Shown: piece after piece, positions 18,988 through 28,728 of the stretch
Layout: every line of letters starts with the position of its first letter
Position numbering within the stretch: position 1 is the stretch's first letter
Assembly: GCA_024763055.1 (NCBI GenBank)
Contig: JANTGH010000005.1
Location: 1-54,332, forward strand
Origin: Desulfobulbaceae bacterium
Lineage (GTDB): Bacteria; Desulfobacterota; Desulfobulbia; Desulfobulbales; Desulfobulbaceae
Reading direction: 5' to 3'
Length of the DNA: 54,332 nt
The notes under the pieces: model-generated
Seen by the model: the letters and a program-made list of their open reading frames with translations, nothing else
What the model was told of the DNA's origin: nothing
Databases searched by the model: none
Made by a program: the position numbers and the translations under genes

Positions 18988-20730
18988 ATGAGTCTTCAAT
19001 TAATGACATATCTTGTTGTCGGGGCAACCTTTGCCCTCTATATTTTTATTGCGATCAAGGCCAAAGCCGCTACAACCGGTGAGTTTTATGTGGCCGGCAA
19101 GGGTGTTCACCCTGTGCTCAATGGTATGGCGACCGGTGCTGACTGGATGAGCGCGGCATCGTTTATTTCCATGGCCGGTCTTATTGCCTTTAAGGGCTAT
19201 GATGCCTCTGTTTTTCTTATGGGCTGGACGGGCGGTTACTGTCTGCTGGCCATGCTGCTGGCGCCGTACTTACGTAAATACGGCAAATTTACTGTGCCCG
19301 AGTTTATCGGTGACCGGTATTATTCCAATATTGCCCGGGTGGTGGCGGTTATCTGTCTGATTACCGCATCATTAACCTATGTTATCGGCCAGATGAAGGG
19401 TATCGGTGTTGCCTTTTCCCGTTTTCTGGAGCTTCCCTTTGAAATGGGACTGCTTGTCGGTATGATTATCGTGTTTATTTACGCGGTTATGGGTGGGATG
19501 AAAGGCGTTACCTATACCCAGATTGCCCAGTACTGTGTATTGATTTTCGCCTATACCGTCCCGGCTATCTTTATCTCTCTGCACCTGACCGGCACCGCCA
19601 TTCCACAGCTTGGTTTAGGGGCGCATATGGGAGGTGATGCAAATAATATGTTCCTGTTAGACAAGCTGGACAAGACGCTTGTTGATCTCGGATTTCACGA
19701 GTATACCCTGCAAAAGGGTAATACCTTGAATATCTTTTTGTATACCCTGTCTCTGATGATCGGTACTGCCGGTCTGCCCCATGTAATCACCCGGTTTTTT
19801 ACCGTGCCCAAGGTAAAGGATGCCCGTTCTTCCGTTGGCTGGTCGTTGGTTTTTATTGCGATTTTGTACACCACGGCTCCCGCGGTCGGCGCCATGGCCC
19901 GGTTGAACTTGATGGAAACCATTCATCCCACCAGCGGTGACCAGGCTGGTCAGTGGCTTAAATATGAGGAGCGGCCTTCCTGGTTCAAGAACTGGGAGAA
20001 AACCGGACTGCTGAAGTTTGAAGACAAGAACGGCGACGGCCGGATTCAGTATGTGGGCAAGGGAAATAAGGAATTTAAGAATGAGATGGTCAAGGTAGAC
20101 CGGGATATCATGGTTCTGGCCAATCCGGAAATCGCCAAGCTGCCCAACTGGGTTATTGCTCTGGTTGCAGCCGGTGGTATCGCTGCGGCTCTGTCCACGG
20201 CTGCCGGCCTGTTACTTGCTATTTCCTCGTCCATTTCCCATGACCTGCTTAAAGGTATTATCGCCCCGAATATGACGGACAAAGGGGAATTGCTTGCCAG
20301 CCGAATTGCCATGGCTGGTTCGATCTGTGTTGCCGGTTATTTCGGGCTCCATCCTCCGGGATTTGCCGCTCAGGTTGTTGCCCTGGCCTTCGGCCTGGCT
20401 GCTTCTTCGATCTTTCCGGCCTTGATGATGGGTATCTTTGTGAAACGGATCAATAATATCGGCGCAGTTCTCGGCATGCTTTCCGGTCTGGGAATTACGC
20501 TGGTCTATATCTTCTGGTTTAAAGGTTGGTTTTTTGTGCCCGGCACAGCTATGGCACCCAACAATGCCGCTCACTGGTTTTTAGGAATTGCGCCCGAGGC
20601 CTTTGGCGCAGTCGGCGCGATGGTGAACTTTGCTGTTGCCTACGTTGTATCCGGCATTACTCCGGCGCCTCCCGAGCATATTCAACATCTTGTTGAAGAT
20701 ATCCGGGTTCCCGGGGTAGTAAGAAGGTAA
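18988..20730 (+). CDS. Sodium:solute symporter (SSS family, ActP-like / VC_2705-type large subunit)
   Basis: FYVAGKGVHPVLNGMATGADWMSAASFISMAGLIAFKGYD; ~580 aa with many TM helices. TTG 18985 / ATG 18988 preceded by AGGAGG. Confidence 0.92.
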   Translation: MSLQLMTYLVVGATFALYIFIAIKAKAATTGEFYVAGKGVHPVLNGMATGADWMSAASFISMAGLIAFKGYDASVFLMGWTGGYCLLAMLLAPYLRKYGKFTVPEFIGDRYYSNIARVVAVICLITASLTYVIGQMKGIGVAFSRFLELPFEMGLLVGMIIVFIYAVMGGMKGVTYTQIAQYCVLIFAYTVPAIFISLHLTGTAIPQLGLGAHMGGDANNMFLLDKLDKTLVDLGFHEYTLQKGNTLNIFLYTLSLMIGTAGLPHVITRFFTVPKVKDARSSVGWSLVFIAILYTTAPAVGAMARLNLMETIHPTSGDQAGQWLKYEERPSWFKNWEKTGLLKFEDKNGDGRIQYVGKGNKEFKNEMVKVDRDIMVLANPEIAKLPNWVIALVAAGGIAAALSTAAGLLLAISSSISHDLLKGIIAPNMTDKGELLASRIAMAGSICVAGYFGLHPPGFAAQVVALAFGLAASSIFPALMMGIFVKRINNIGAVLGMLSGLGITLVYIFWFKGWFFVPGTAMAPNNAAHWFLGIAPEAFGAVGAMVNFAVAYVVSGITPAPPEHIQHLVEDIRVPGVVRR

Positions 20731-20780
20731 TTTAATGTAACTTCCGGTTAAGGAACTGCCGGTAGAACAGTACATGTGTC

Positions 20781-20822
20781 AAAACGGCGCTTCCGTCCTT
20801 GGATGGAAGCGCCGTTTTTTTT
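20781..20822 (+). terminator. Strong Rho-independent terminator after the symporter
   Basis: AAAACGGCGCTTCC (20781-20794) / GGAAGCGCCGTTTT (20805-20818), 14-bp perfect inverted repeat plus T-run. Confidence 0.92.
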
Positions 20823-20963
20823 AGGGGAGCAAGCTGTTGCAGCTCTCCCTTTTATCTTCTCATATCCCGACTCCTCGCCGCCGTCATGTTGCTTTTCTGT
20901 TGCAAAAAACCGTGCCGGCAACTAAATAGCCGGTATCCTGTTCATGTATGGGGAGTGTAAAGT

Positions 20964-21527
20964 ATGAAAAGAGAACCCTTGTTTTTACGTCCACGACAAT
21001 GTTGTCTGTGTGTAGTTGATCCACAGGAGCGGCTCATGGCCCATATCCATCAGGCTGATCGGGTCGTGAAAAATATTGGGCTGATGATTCATCTGGCTGA
21101 GACGTTTTCCCTTCCTGTTCTCTGCTGCACGCAGTATAAAAAGGGAATTGGTCCCATTGTTCCTGAACTTGTCGAACTCCTGAAAGGGGGGCAGTGTCCA
21201 GACAAGTTGGAATTTAATGCGCTGGCTGACAGTGAGGTCGGGTTGAATCTGGACAGGCTGTCTCCTGAAGTTGATACCCTGTTGCTTTGTGGCGTCGAGA
21301 CCCATATCTGTATTTATCAGACAGCGATGGGAGCCTTGCAGGCTGGTTACAAGGTGCGGGTAATTGTTGACTCTGTTTCCTCAAGAACCTCTGAAAATAA
21401 TCGCTTTGGCAGGCAGCGGTTACGTGAAATCGGTGCTGTACTTATGCCCGCGGAAATGATTATTTATGAATTTCTTCAAAAGGCCGGTACTTCTGAATTT
21501 AAGGCTATGCTGCCTTATTTGAAATAG
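20964..21527 (+). CDS. Isochorismatase-family cysteine hydrolase
   Basis: LCVVDPQERLMAHI; LLCGVETHICIYQTAMGALQAGYKVRVIVDSVSSR. Confidence 0.87.
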   Translation: MKREPLFLRPRQCCLCVVDPQERLMAHIHQADRVVKNIGLMIHLAETFSLPVLCCTQYKKGIGPIVPELVELLKGGQCPDKLEFNALADSEVGLNLDRLSPEVDTLLLCGVETHICIYQTAMGALQAGYKVRVIVDSVSSRTSENNRFGRQRLREIGAVLMPAEMIIYEFLQKAGTSEFKAMLPYLK

Positions 21528-21596
21528 ATACCCAGGTTTTTTTGGTAGATAGCTATAATTTTGCTCTTTTAATCCATAATTCAAAACGCCAATTCA

Positions 21597-24254
21597 ATGA
21601 AAGGTAACGAAATACGCTCGCGTTTTCTTCAATATTTTGCCGACAAGGGACATGAGATAGTCGAATCTTCCTCTCTTGTGCCCCACGATGACCCCACCCT
21701 GCTTTTTACTAATGCCGGTATGGTGCAGTTTAAAAAGGTGTTTATCGGCGAGGAGAAGCGAGATTATGTCCGCGCCACCACCTCACAGCGTTGCGTGCGT
21801 GCCGGCGGCAAGCATAACGATCTGGAAAATGTCGGTCATACCGCCCGTCATCATACCTTTTTTGAGATGTTAGGTAATTTTTCCTTTGGCGATTATTTCA
21901 AGAAAGATGCCATTGCTTATGCCTGGGAGTTTCTTACCAGAGAGCTGGGGCTGGATCCTGATCAGCTCTGGGTTTCGGTCTATAAAGACGATGATGAGGC
22001 CTATGATTTATGGGAGCAGGTAGAAAATCTGCCCAAGGGACGTATCGTCAGGCTGGGTGAGGCGGATAATTTCTGGGCAATGGGTGATACAGGCCCCTGT
22101 GGTCCCTGTTCTGAGATTCATATCGACCAGGGGCCTGAGCACGGCTGCGATCGGCCGGATTGCGCGGTCGGCTGTGACTGTGATCGTTTTTTGGAACTTT
22201 GGAACCTGGTGTTTATGCAGTTTAACCGGGATGAGTCCGGCAAGCTAACCCCGTTGCCCCGGCCTTCCATTGATACCGGCATGGGGCTTGAGCGGGTGGC
22301 GGCGGTACTGCAGGGAAAATTCAACAATTTTGACTGCGATCTCTTTACACCCCTGATTGATTATATTGTCGAATTGTCCGGAACAAAATATAAGGAAAAT
22401 CCGCGGGATGATGTAGCCATGCGGGTCATTGCCGATCATGCCCGGGCAACCACCTTTCTCGTTGCTGACGGGGTACTTCCTTCCAATGAGGGCCGGGGCT
22501 ATGTCCTGCGCCGGATAATGCGCAGGGCGATTCGCTTTGGCCGTAGCCTTGGCCTGGAATCTTTTTATCCAGGGGTCTGCGCACTGGTTATCAACATGAT
22601 GGAGGAGGCCTATCCTCATCTTCGTGATGCCCGCGAACTGTTGGACAAGGTGGTGACCAACGAGGAGTCCCGATTTGGAGAGACCCTGGATAATGGATTG
22701 GCCATGCTTTCAAGGGAGATCAATCGTTTGCGGCAGGTGCAGGGTGATGATGCCTGTATTAATGGTAACTTTATTTTTAAGCTTTACGATACCTATGGGT
22801 TTCCGGTTGATATTGTCCGGGATGTGGCCCTGGAGCAAAAAATAGCCTTTGACGAGGCCGGTTTTAACCAGGCAATGGAGCAGCAGCGGCAGCAATCCCG
22901 TAAGTCCTGGAAGGGTACGGATGTGGACCATCTCGATGCCGGTGTGCTCACTCTCCTTGAACAGGGAAAGCGCTCCGAGTTTATCGGATATACCGGCACA
23001 ACAGGACAGTCAGCGGTTGCGGGAATTATTGATGAGAATGGTGCCCTTGTTAACGAGGCGGAAATCGGTAAACAATATCGTCTGTTCTGTCCGCTTACGC
23101 CGTTTTATGCCGAGTCCGGCGGTCAGATCGGCGACCGGGGAACAATCAGTTGGGAGGGCGGCCGTTTTCAGGTAAAAAACACCAATACTGTTGCTGATGG
23201 TCTTGTGCTGCATGAAGGAGTGGTGCTTGAAGGCACTCTCCAGGTCGGCCGGGAGGTGCAGCTTGCCGTAACCGATAACCTTCGGACGGCAACGGCCCTT
23301 AATCATACCGCAACACATCTTTTACAGGCAGCCATGAAGCAGGTACTGGGCGATCATATCAAGCAGGCCGGCTCCCTGGTGAACGCTGATCGTCTTCGTT
23401 TTGATTTCACCCATTTTTCGCCGGTAACTGCTGAGGAAATTCTGGCCATTGAACAGCTCGTCAATGATGAAATTCGCAGGAATGTCCCGGTGCAGACTGA
23501 TGTCCTTGCCAAAGAGGCGGCAATTGCCGAGGGTGCCACCGCGCTTTTTGGTGAAAAGTACGGTTCAGAAGTAAGAGTAGTTTCCATTGAAGGCTTTTCC
23601 AAAGAACTTTGCGGCGGTACCCATGCCATGGCAACGGGTGATATCGGGCTGTTTAAAATTATTTCTGAAACCGGTATTGCTGCAGGCGTGCGCCGGATAG
23701 AGGCCATCACCGGCTCTACTGCAGTGTCTTATGTGCAGCGGCTTGCAGGTGGGGCTGAGGCGGTTGCCGGTCTGCTGTCCGGGCCTTTTAAGGAGGCCCC
23801 GGCCAGGATAATCGCTTTGTTGAAAAAGCAGAAAGAACTGGAAAAAGAGATTGCCTCACTGGCAGCGTCCCGGGCTTTGTCTGATCTTGATCAACTTTTT
23901 GCAGGCGCCGTTGATATTCATGGTGTCAAGGTTATCGCAGGACAGATTCCGCTTGATTCGGCAAAGACCCTGCGGGAGATAGGAGACAAGGTACGAGACG
24001 CCATGGGGAGCGGTATTGCTGTCCTTGGTGGAGAGATTAACGGCAAGGCGGCTCTGCTGGCCCTGGTGAGTAAAGACCTGACGGGTAAAATTAAAGCCGG
24101 GCAACTGGTGGCCGGGGTTGCGGCAATAGTCGGTGGTAAGGGTGGTGGCAGGCCGGATATGGCCCAGGCCGGCGGGAATATGCCTGATAAACTTGGCGAG
24201 GCAATAAAGGCTGTGCCGATCATTGTTGCTGATTTTCTGGGAGTTGCCGCATGA
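21597..24254 (+). CDS. alaS: Alanyl-tRNA synthetase
   Basis: MKGNEIRSRFLQYFADKGHEIVESSSLVPHDDPTLLFTNAGMVQFK; RCVRAGGKHNDLENVG; ALNHTATHLLQAA; SKELCGGTHAMATGDIGLF; 885 aa. Confidence 0.98.
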   Translation: MKGNEIRSRFLQYFADKGHEIVESSSLVPHDDPTLLFTNAGMVQFKKVFIGEEKRDYVRATTSQRCVRAGGKHNDLENVGHTARHHTFFEMLGNFSFGDYFKKDAIAYAWEFLTRELGLDPDQLWVSVYKDDDEAYDLWEQVENLPKGRIVRLGEADNFWAMGDTGPCGPCSEIHIDQGPEHGCDRPDCAVGCDCDRFLELWNLVFMQFNRDESGKLTPLPRPSIDTGMGLERVAAVLQGKFNNFDCDLFTPLIDYIVELSGTKYKENPRDDVAMRVIADHARATTFLVADGVLPSNEGRGYVLRRIMRRAIRFGRSLGLESFYPGVCALVINMMEEAYPHLRDARELLDKVVTNEESRFGETLDNGLAMLSREINRLRQVQGDDACINGNFIFKLYDTYGFPVDIVRDVALEQKIAFDEAGFNQAMEQQRQQSRKSWKGTDVDHLDAGVLTLLEQGKRSEFIGYTGTTGQSAVAGIIDENGALVNEAEIGKQYRLFCPLTPFYAESGGQIGDRGTISWEGGRFQVKNTNTVADGLVLHEGVVLEGTLQVGREVQLAVTDNLRTATALNHTATHLLQAAMKQVLGDHIKQAGSLVNADRLRFDFTHFSPVTAEEILAIEQLVNDEIRRNVPVQTDVLAKEAAIAEGATALFGEKYGSEVRVVSIEGFSKELCGGTHAMATGDIGLFKIISETGIAAGVRRIEAITGSTAVSYVQRLAGGAEAVAGLLSGPFKEAPARIIALLKKQKELEKEIASLAASRALSDLDQLFAGAVDIHGVKVIAGQIPLDSAKTLREIGDKVRDAMGSGIAVLGGEINGKAALLALVSKDLTGKIKAGQLVAGVAAIVGGKGGGRPDMAQAGGNMPDKLGEAIKAVPIIVADFLGVAA

Positions 24255-25504
24255 GTGATCAGTCTGGGGTGACCCGTTTTGTGATTACCGGCGTAGGCCT
24301 GACCGCACCCGGCGGGGCCAATGACTTGCCCGAGTTCAGGCGTCGTCTGCTGGCAGGTGTCAGCGGTATTTCAACCATTGATCTCAGGTATATGGGTGAG
24401 GTCCCGGCCGGGATATGCAGTTTCCCTGAAACGAAGTATAGAAAGAAGAAGGAAAATAAGCGCGGCACCCGTGCCGGCTGTATCGGAGTTTACTGCGCCG
24501 GAGAGGCTCTGGCCGATGCCGGAATCGATTTTTCCGAGTATGACAGGGCGAAAACCGGCGTCTATATAGGTCTTACCGAGCACGGTACGGTGGAAACCGA
24601 AAACGAGGTCTATAATATCAGTCGGTTTGATTATAATGTGGACTACTGGACCCATCATCATAACCCCCGCACCGTCTTGAACAACCCGGCCGGGGAAATC
24701 ACCATGAACCAGGGGATCACCGGTCCCCATTACTCAATCGGCGCTGCCTGCGCCGCCGGCAATGCCGCTCTTATTCAGGGGTTGCAGATGTTGCAGCTTG
24801 GTGAGGTTGATCTTGCCTTGTGCGGTGGTATTTCGGAGTGTGTCGGCTCGTTTGGCATTTTTGCCAGTTTCAGGGCCCAGGGGGCTTTAGCCGAACATGA
24901 GGATCCAGTCAAGGCCAGTCGACCGCTCGATAAAGATCGTAATGGAATAGTTATATCCGAGGGTGGATCTGTTTTTACCCTTGAACGCCTTGACCGGGCT
25001 CTTAAACGGGGCGCGAAAATATATGGTGAGATTGTCGGTTATGCCATGAATTCCGACGCCAGGGATTTTGTCCTGCCCTATGGGCCCCGACAGAGTGAAT
25101 GTATGCACGCGGCCCTTGACCGGGCAAAAATGAAACCTTCCGACATTACTCTTATCAATACCCATGCCACCGGGACCCGGCAGGGAGATGTGGAAGAATG
25201 CCGGGCTGTTCGGGAGGTTTTTGCCGACTGTCCTGAGACCTATACAAACAATACCAAGTCCCAGATTGGCCATGCCATGGGGGCAGCCGGGGTTCTTGAA
25301 CTTGCGGGTAACCTGCCTTCTTTTACCGATAATATGATTCATCCGACCATTAATCTTGATAATCTCGATCCGGACTGTGAGCTTCCCGGACTGGTGGCAG
25401 GGACTGCCCGGCAAGTGGAATGCGTTGATACGCTTCTCAATAACTCGTTTGGCATGGTTGGGATAAATTCCGTGGTAATCGTTAAGAGATTTGTAGCGAA
25501 GTGA
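24251..25504 (+). CDS. Beta-ketoacyl-ACP synthase, FabF-like (KS)
   Basis: Active-site Cys GAACAAGNAA, His INTHATGTRQGD, NTKSQIGHAMGAAG, FGMVGINSVVIV. ATG overlaps the alaS stop by 4 bp. Confidence 0.92.
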   Translation: MSDQSGVTRFVITGVGLTAPGGANDLPEFRRRLLAGVSGISTIDLRYMGEVPAGICSFPETKYRKKKENKRGTRAGCIGVYCAGEALADAGIDFSEYDRAKTGVYIGLTEHGTVETENEVYNISRFDYNVDYWTHHHNPRTVLNNPAGEITMNQGITGPHYSIGAACAAGNAALIQGLQMLQLGEVDLALCGGISECVGSFGIFASFRAQGALAEHEDPVKASRPLDKDRNGIVISEGGSVFTLERLDRALKRGAKIYGEIVGYAMNSDARDFVLPYGPRQSECMHAALDRAKMKPSDITLINTHATGTRQGDVEECRAVREVFADCPETYTNNTKSQIGHAMGAAGVLELAGNLPSFTDNMIHPTINLDNLDPDCELPGLVAGTARQVECVDTLLNNSFGMVGINSVVIVKRFVAK

Positions 25505-25595
25505 AGTTTTCTGTGGTACATCTATATAATTTCGTCAAAAAAATGCAGTGTGTTTGATAAAGACTATTTATGTATTTTTCATATAGAGGACAGGT

Positions 25596-25847
25596 ATGAC
25601 CCGGGACGAAATCAAGGATCTTATCCTTGAGATCATAGAAGATATTGACGAGGATGCGGAGTTTGACGGTCTAAATGCCGATTCCCCGCTCCGTGACCAG
25701 CTGGATCTTGATTCCATGGATTTTCTTGACATTGTGATGGAGTTGCGAAAACGGTATAAACTGCAGATTCCTGAAGAGGAGTATCCTGAACTGGCCACCT
25801 TAAACAGCTGCGTCAATTATCTTGAGCCGAAACTGAAAGACGTTTGA
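25596..25847 (+). CDS. Acyl carrier protein
   Basis: 83 aa acidic protein with phosphopantetheine Ser in QLDLDSMDFLDIVMELRKRY. Confidence 0.92.
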   Translation: MTRDEIKDLILEIIEDIDEDAEFDGLNADSPLRDQLDLDSMDFLDIVMELRKRYKLQIPEEEYPELATLNSCVNYLEPKLKDV

Positions 25848-27229
25848 TTCATTTGGCTGATTATCAGCTTATAATCATTGGCGGCGGTTTGTCCGGGTTG
25901 GCCGCCGGTATTCGTGCGGCCCGTTTTGGACTGCAAACCCTCATTCTCGAACAGCATTCCCTTCCCGGTGGTCTGAATTCCTATTATTTTCGTCACGGCC
26001 ATCTGTTAGAGACCGGTCTGCACGCAATGACCAATTTTGCTCAGGCTACGGACAAAAGGGCGCCGCTCAATCGTCTCTTTCGGCAGCTCAAGCTTTCCCG
26101 CAAGCGATTTGTCACCCGGGAGCAATTCAGTTCGGAAATTATCTTTCCTGAAAGCAGGTTGTGTTTTGCAAACGATCTTTCTCTGCTTGAGGCCGAGGTC
26201 GCCCGGGAATTTCCGGCAAGCAGTCAGGCCTTCCTCCGTCTTGTCCGCCGGATGAAAACCTTTGATCCCTTTGCTCCAGCTCCCTGGCGGTCCACCCGAA
26301 CCTTTCTCCATGAACAGTTAGACGATCCCCTGCTCGAGAATATGCTGCTGTTGCCGCTTATGGTCTATGGCAACAGTGAAGAGTACGATATGAACCTGGC
26401 CCAGTTTGCCATCATGTTCCGGGCTCTTTTCCTTGAGGGATTTTTTCGGCCGGAGAAAACTATTCGTGAATTTCTTGATCTTCTTGTCGGGCAATATCGT
26501 AATTTTGGCGGTGCATTGCGCTTCAACGTTGAAGTAGAGGAGATAGTCAGGGATAAGGACAGGGTCTCAGGCGTTCGGCTCTCCGGTGGTGAACTGCTGC
26601 GGGCCGAGGCAGTACTTTCCACCGTCGGCCTGCCGGGGACGGCAAAACTTTCCGGCTGGGCGCTTGATCCTGAGCAGTATACCGGCCGCATGAGTTTCAT
26701 GGAGACCATTTCCCTGCTTCCTGAATCATGCCGTTTAAGGATAAGGAGCAACCGGACCATTCTCTTTTACTCCATGAACGATGACTGGCAGTATAAACGT
26801 CCTTCTTCCTTGATTGAACCCTCCTGGGGGGTTATCTGTTTTCCTGAAAATTTTCACGGCATTGCCCCCAAGGAAACCTTTCAACTCAGGATTACCAATG
26901 CGGCTGATTATGATCGCTGGCGGCAACTTGATACCGCGGACTATGGGGCGGCAAAAGAGCGATGTTGTCACGCCTCTGCGGAGATGGTCGGGAAAATTGT
27001 TGGGAATTATGAACAGGACATTGTATATCAGGATAGTTTTACCCCGCTGACCATTGAGCGATATACCGGCAAGGGTGCGGGCGCGGTCTACGGCAGTCCG
27101 GTGAAAATAAAGGACGGATGTACCCCCTTGGAAAACCTTTATATTGCCGGCACTGATCAAGGCTACCTCGGTATAGTCGGTTCCATGCTCAGCGGGGTGA
27201 CGATTATCAATCAGCATCTGTTACGTTAA
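25844..27229 (+). CDS. CrtI/phytoene-desaturase-type FAD oxidoreductase, copy 1
   Basis: QLIIIGGGLSGLAAGIRAARFGLQTLILEQHSLPGGLNSY; C-terminal LENLYIAGTDQGYLGIVGSMLSGV. TTG start overlaps the ACP stop. Confidence 0.85.
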   Translation: MIHLADYQLIIIGGGLSGLAAGIRAARFGLQTLILEQHSLPGGLNSYYFRHGHLLETGLHAMTNFAQATDKRAPLNRLFRQLKLSRKRFVTREQFSSEIIFPESRLCFANDLSLLEAEVAREFPASSQAFLRLVRRMKTFDPFAPAPWRSTRTFLHEQLDDPLLENMLLLPLMVYGNSEEYDMNLAQFAIMFRALFLEGFFRPEKTIREFLDLLVGQYRNFGGALRFNVEVEEIVRDKDRVSGVRLSGGELLRAEAVLSTVGLPGTAKLSGWALDPEQYTGRMSFMETISLLPESCRLRIRSNRTILFYSMNDDWQYKRPSSLIEPSWGVICFPENFHGIAPKETFQLRITNAADYDRWRQLDTADYGAAKERCCHASAEMVGKIVGNYEQDIVYQDSFTPLTIERYTGKGAGAVYGSPVKIKDGCTPLENLYIAGTDQGYLGIVGSMLSGVTIINQHLLR

Positions 27230-27319
27230 ATACAGGATGAAGCCTGTCGTTGTTGCTGACATCGAAACAGGGTTTATTCGTGATTCAGGTAAGTTATCTC
27301 TACATGGTATTTGAATAGC

Positions 27320-28726
27320 ATGGCCTTTACTCCCTTGAAGGAAGTTCAAGATAAATATGATGTTGTTGTTATAGGCTCCGGGCTTGGTGGCCTGACCTGT
27401 GCCAACCGGCTGGCCCGGGCCGGACACTCGGTTTTGCTGCTGGAGCACCATATTCAACTCGGTGGTCTGGCCACCTGGTTTAAACGGGGCGGGCACATCT
27501 TTGATGTCTCCCTGCATGGTTTTCCCTACGGTATGGTCAAGACCTGCAGGAAATACTGGTCAAAGGCGATTCGTAACTCCATTGTTCAGCTTAAAAATAT
27601 CGTTTTTGACAATCCCCAGTTTTCGCTGACCACCACCTTTTCCAAGGATGATTTTGTCCGGTTGCTTGAGAATAAATTTGGCATAGCTCCATCCGTGGTT
27701 ACCGAATTTTTTCGCACCGTTGATGGGATGAATTTTTATGACGACCGTTCCATGACCACCCGTGAGCTGTTTGATCGTTTTTTCCCCGGCCGCACGGATG
27801 TGCACAGGCTGCTCATGGAGCCGATTACCTATGCCAACGGTTCAACCCTTGATGAACCGGCAATTACTTACGGCATTGTTTTTTCCAACTTTATGAACAA
27901 GGGGGTCTATACCTTTGAGGGGGGCACGGATAAGCTGATCGGAATGATGGCTGAAGAATTGCGGAAGAACGGGGCCACCATCTGCACCGGGGCAAAGGTC
28001 GATCGAATTGTGGTCGATCAGGGCAGAGTGCGCGGGGTAGAGGCCTGCGGTCGTATGATTGAGGCCTGCTCCGTGGTCTCTAATTCCGGCATCACCAACA
28101 CCATTGACAACCTGGTCGGTCGGGACATATTTTCCGACGATTTTCTTTCCCGTTTTGATAAGGTACAGGTGAATAATTCCAGCTGTCAGGTCTATTTCGG
28201 TATTCGCAAAGGGGATTCTTTTGTCGATGTCGGCGACTTGCTCTTTACCTCGACCGCCGGGCAGTTTTCTTCGGAAGAAATGCGTAAGATGGACACCAAA
28301 AGCCGGACCTTTTCCGTTTACTACCCGAAAACCCGGCCCGAGCACCCCGATTATACGGTGGTGGCTTCCATGAATGCCAATTACGAGGATTGGGCGGAAC
28401 TGGATGACGAGCTATACGCACGAGAGAAAGAGGCCATGGTGGAGCGTTGTTTTGTCGATCTCGAGCGGTATATTCCAGGCATTCGTGATAAGGTGGATAC
28501 CATCGAGTCCGCCACGCCGAAAACCTTTAACCGCTATACCCTGCACACCCGGGGAACATCTTTCGGCACCAAGTTCGAAGGCCTTGATATATCACGCAGT
28601 ATTTTCAAGGAGATTCCCGGCCTTTTTCATGTTGGTTCGGTGGGTATAATAATGAGCGGCTGGCTTGGAGCGATTAATTACGGCGTTATTGTTGCCAATG
28701 ATGTGGACGCCTATGTGAGAAGCTGA
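27320..28726 (+). CDS. CrtI/phytoene-desaturase-type FAD oxidoreductase, copy 2
   Basis: YDVVVIGSGLGGLTCANRLARAGHSVLLLEHHIQLGGLATWFKRGGHIFDVSLHG; C-terminal IPGLFHVGSVGIIMSGWLGAINYGVIVANDV. ATG 27320 preferred over TTG 27311. Confidence 0.85.
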   Translation: MAFTPLKEVQDKYDVVVIGSGLGGLTCANRLARAGHSVLLLEHHIQLGGLATWFKRGGHIFDVSLHGFPYGMVKTCRKYWSKAIRNSIVQLKNIVFDNPQFSLTTTFSKDDFVRLLENKFGIAPSVVTEFFRTVDGMNFYDDRSMTTRELFDRFFPGRTDVHRLLMEPITYANGSTLDEPAITYGIVFSNFMNKGVYTFEGGTDKLIGMMAEELRKNGATICTGAKVDRIVVDQGRVRGVEACGRMIEACSVVSNSGITNTIDNLVGRDIFSDDFLSRFDKVQVNNSSCQVYFGIRKGDSFVDVGDLLFTSTAGQFSSEEMRKMDTKSRTFSVYYPKTRPEHPDYTVVASMNANYEDWAELDDELYAREKEAMVERCFVDLERYIPGIRDKVDTIESATPKTFNRYTLHTRGTSFGTKFEGLDISRSIFKEIPGLFHVGSVGIIMSGWLGAINYGVIVANDVDAYVRS

Positions 28727-28728
28727 TC

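Noticed and set aside
21597-24254. Possible frameshift or unusual domain in alaS
   Set aside because: The 885-aa frame is continuous, with normal catalytic, editing (HTATH, CGGTH) and C-terminal regions.
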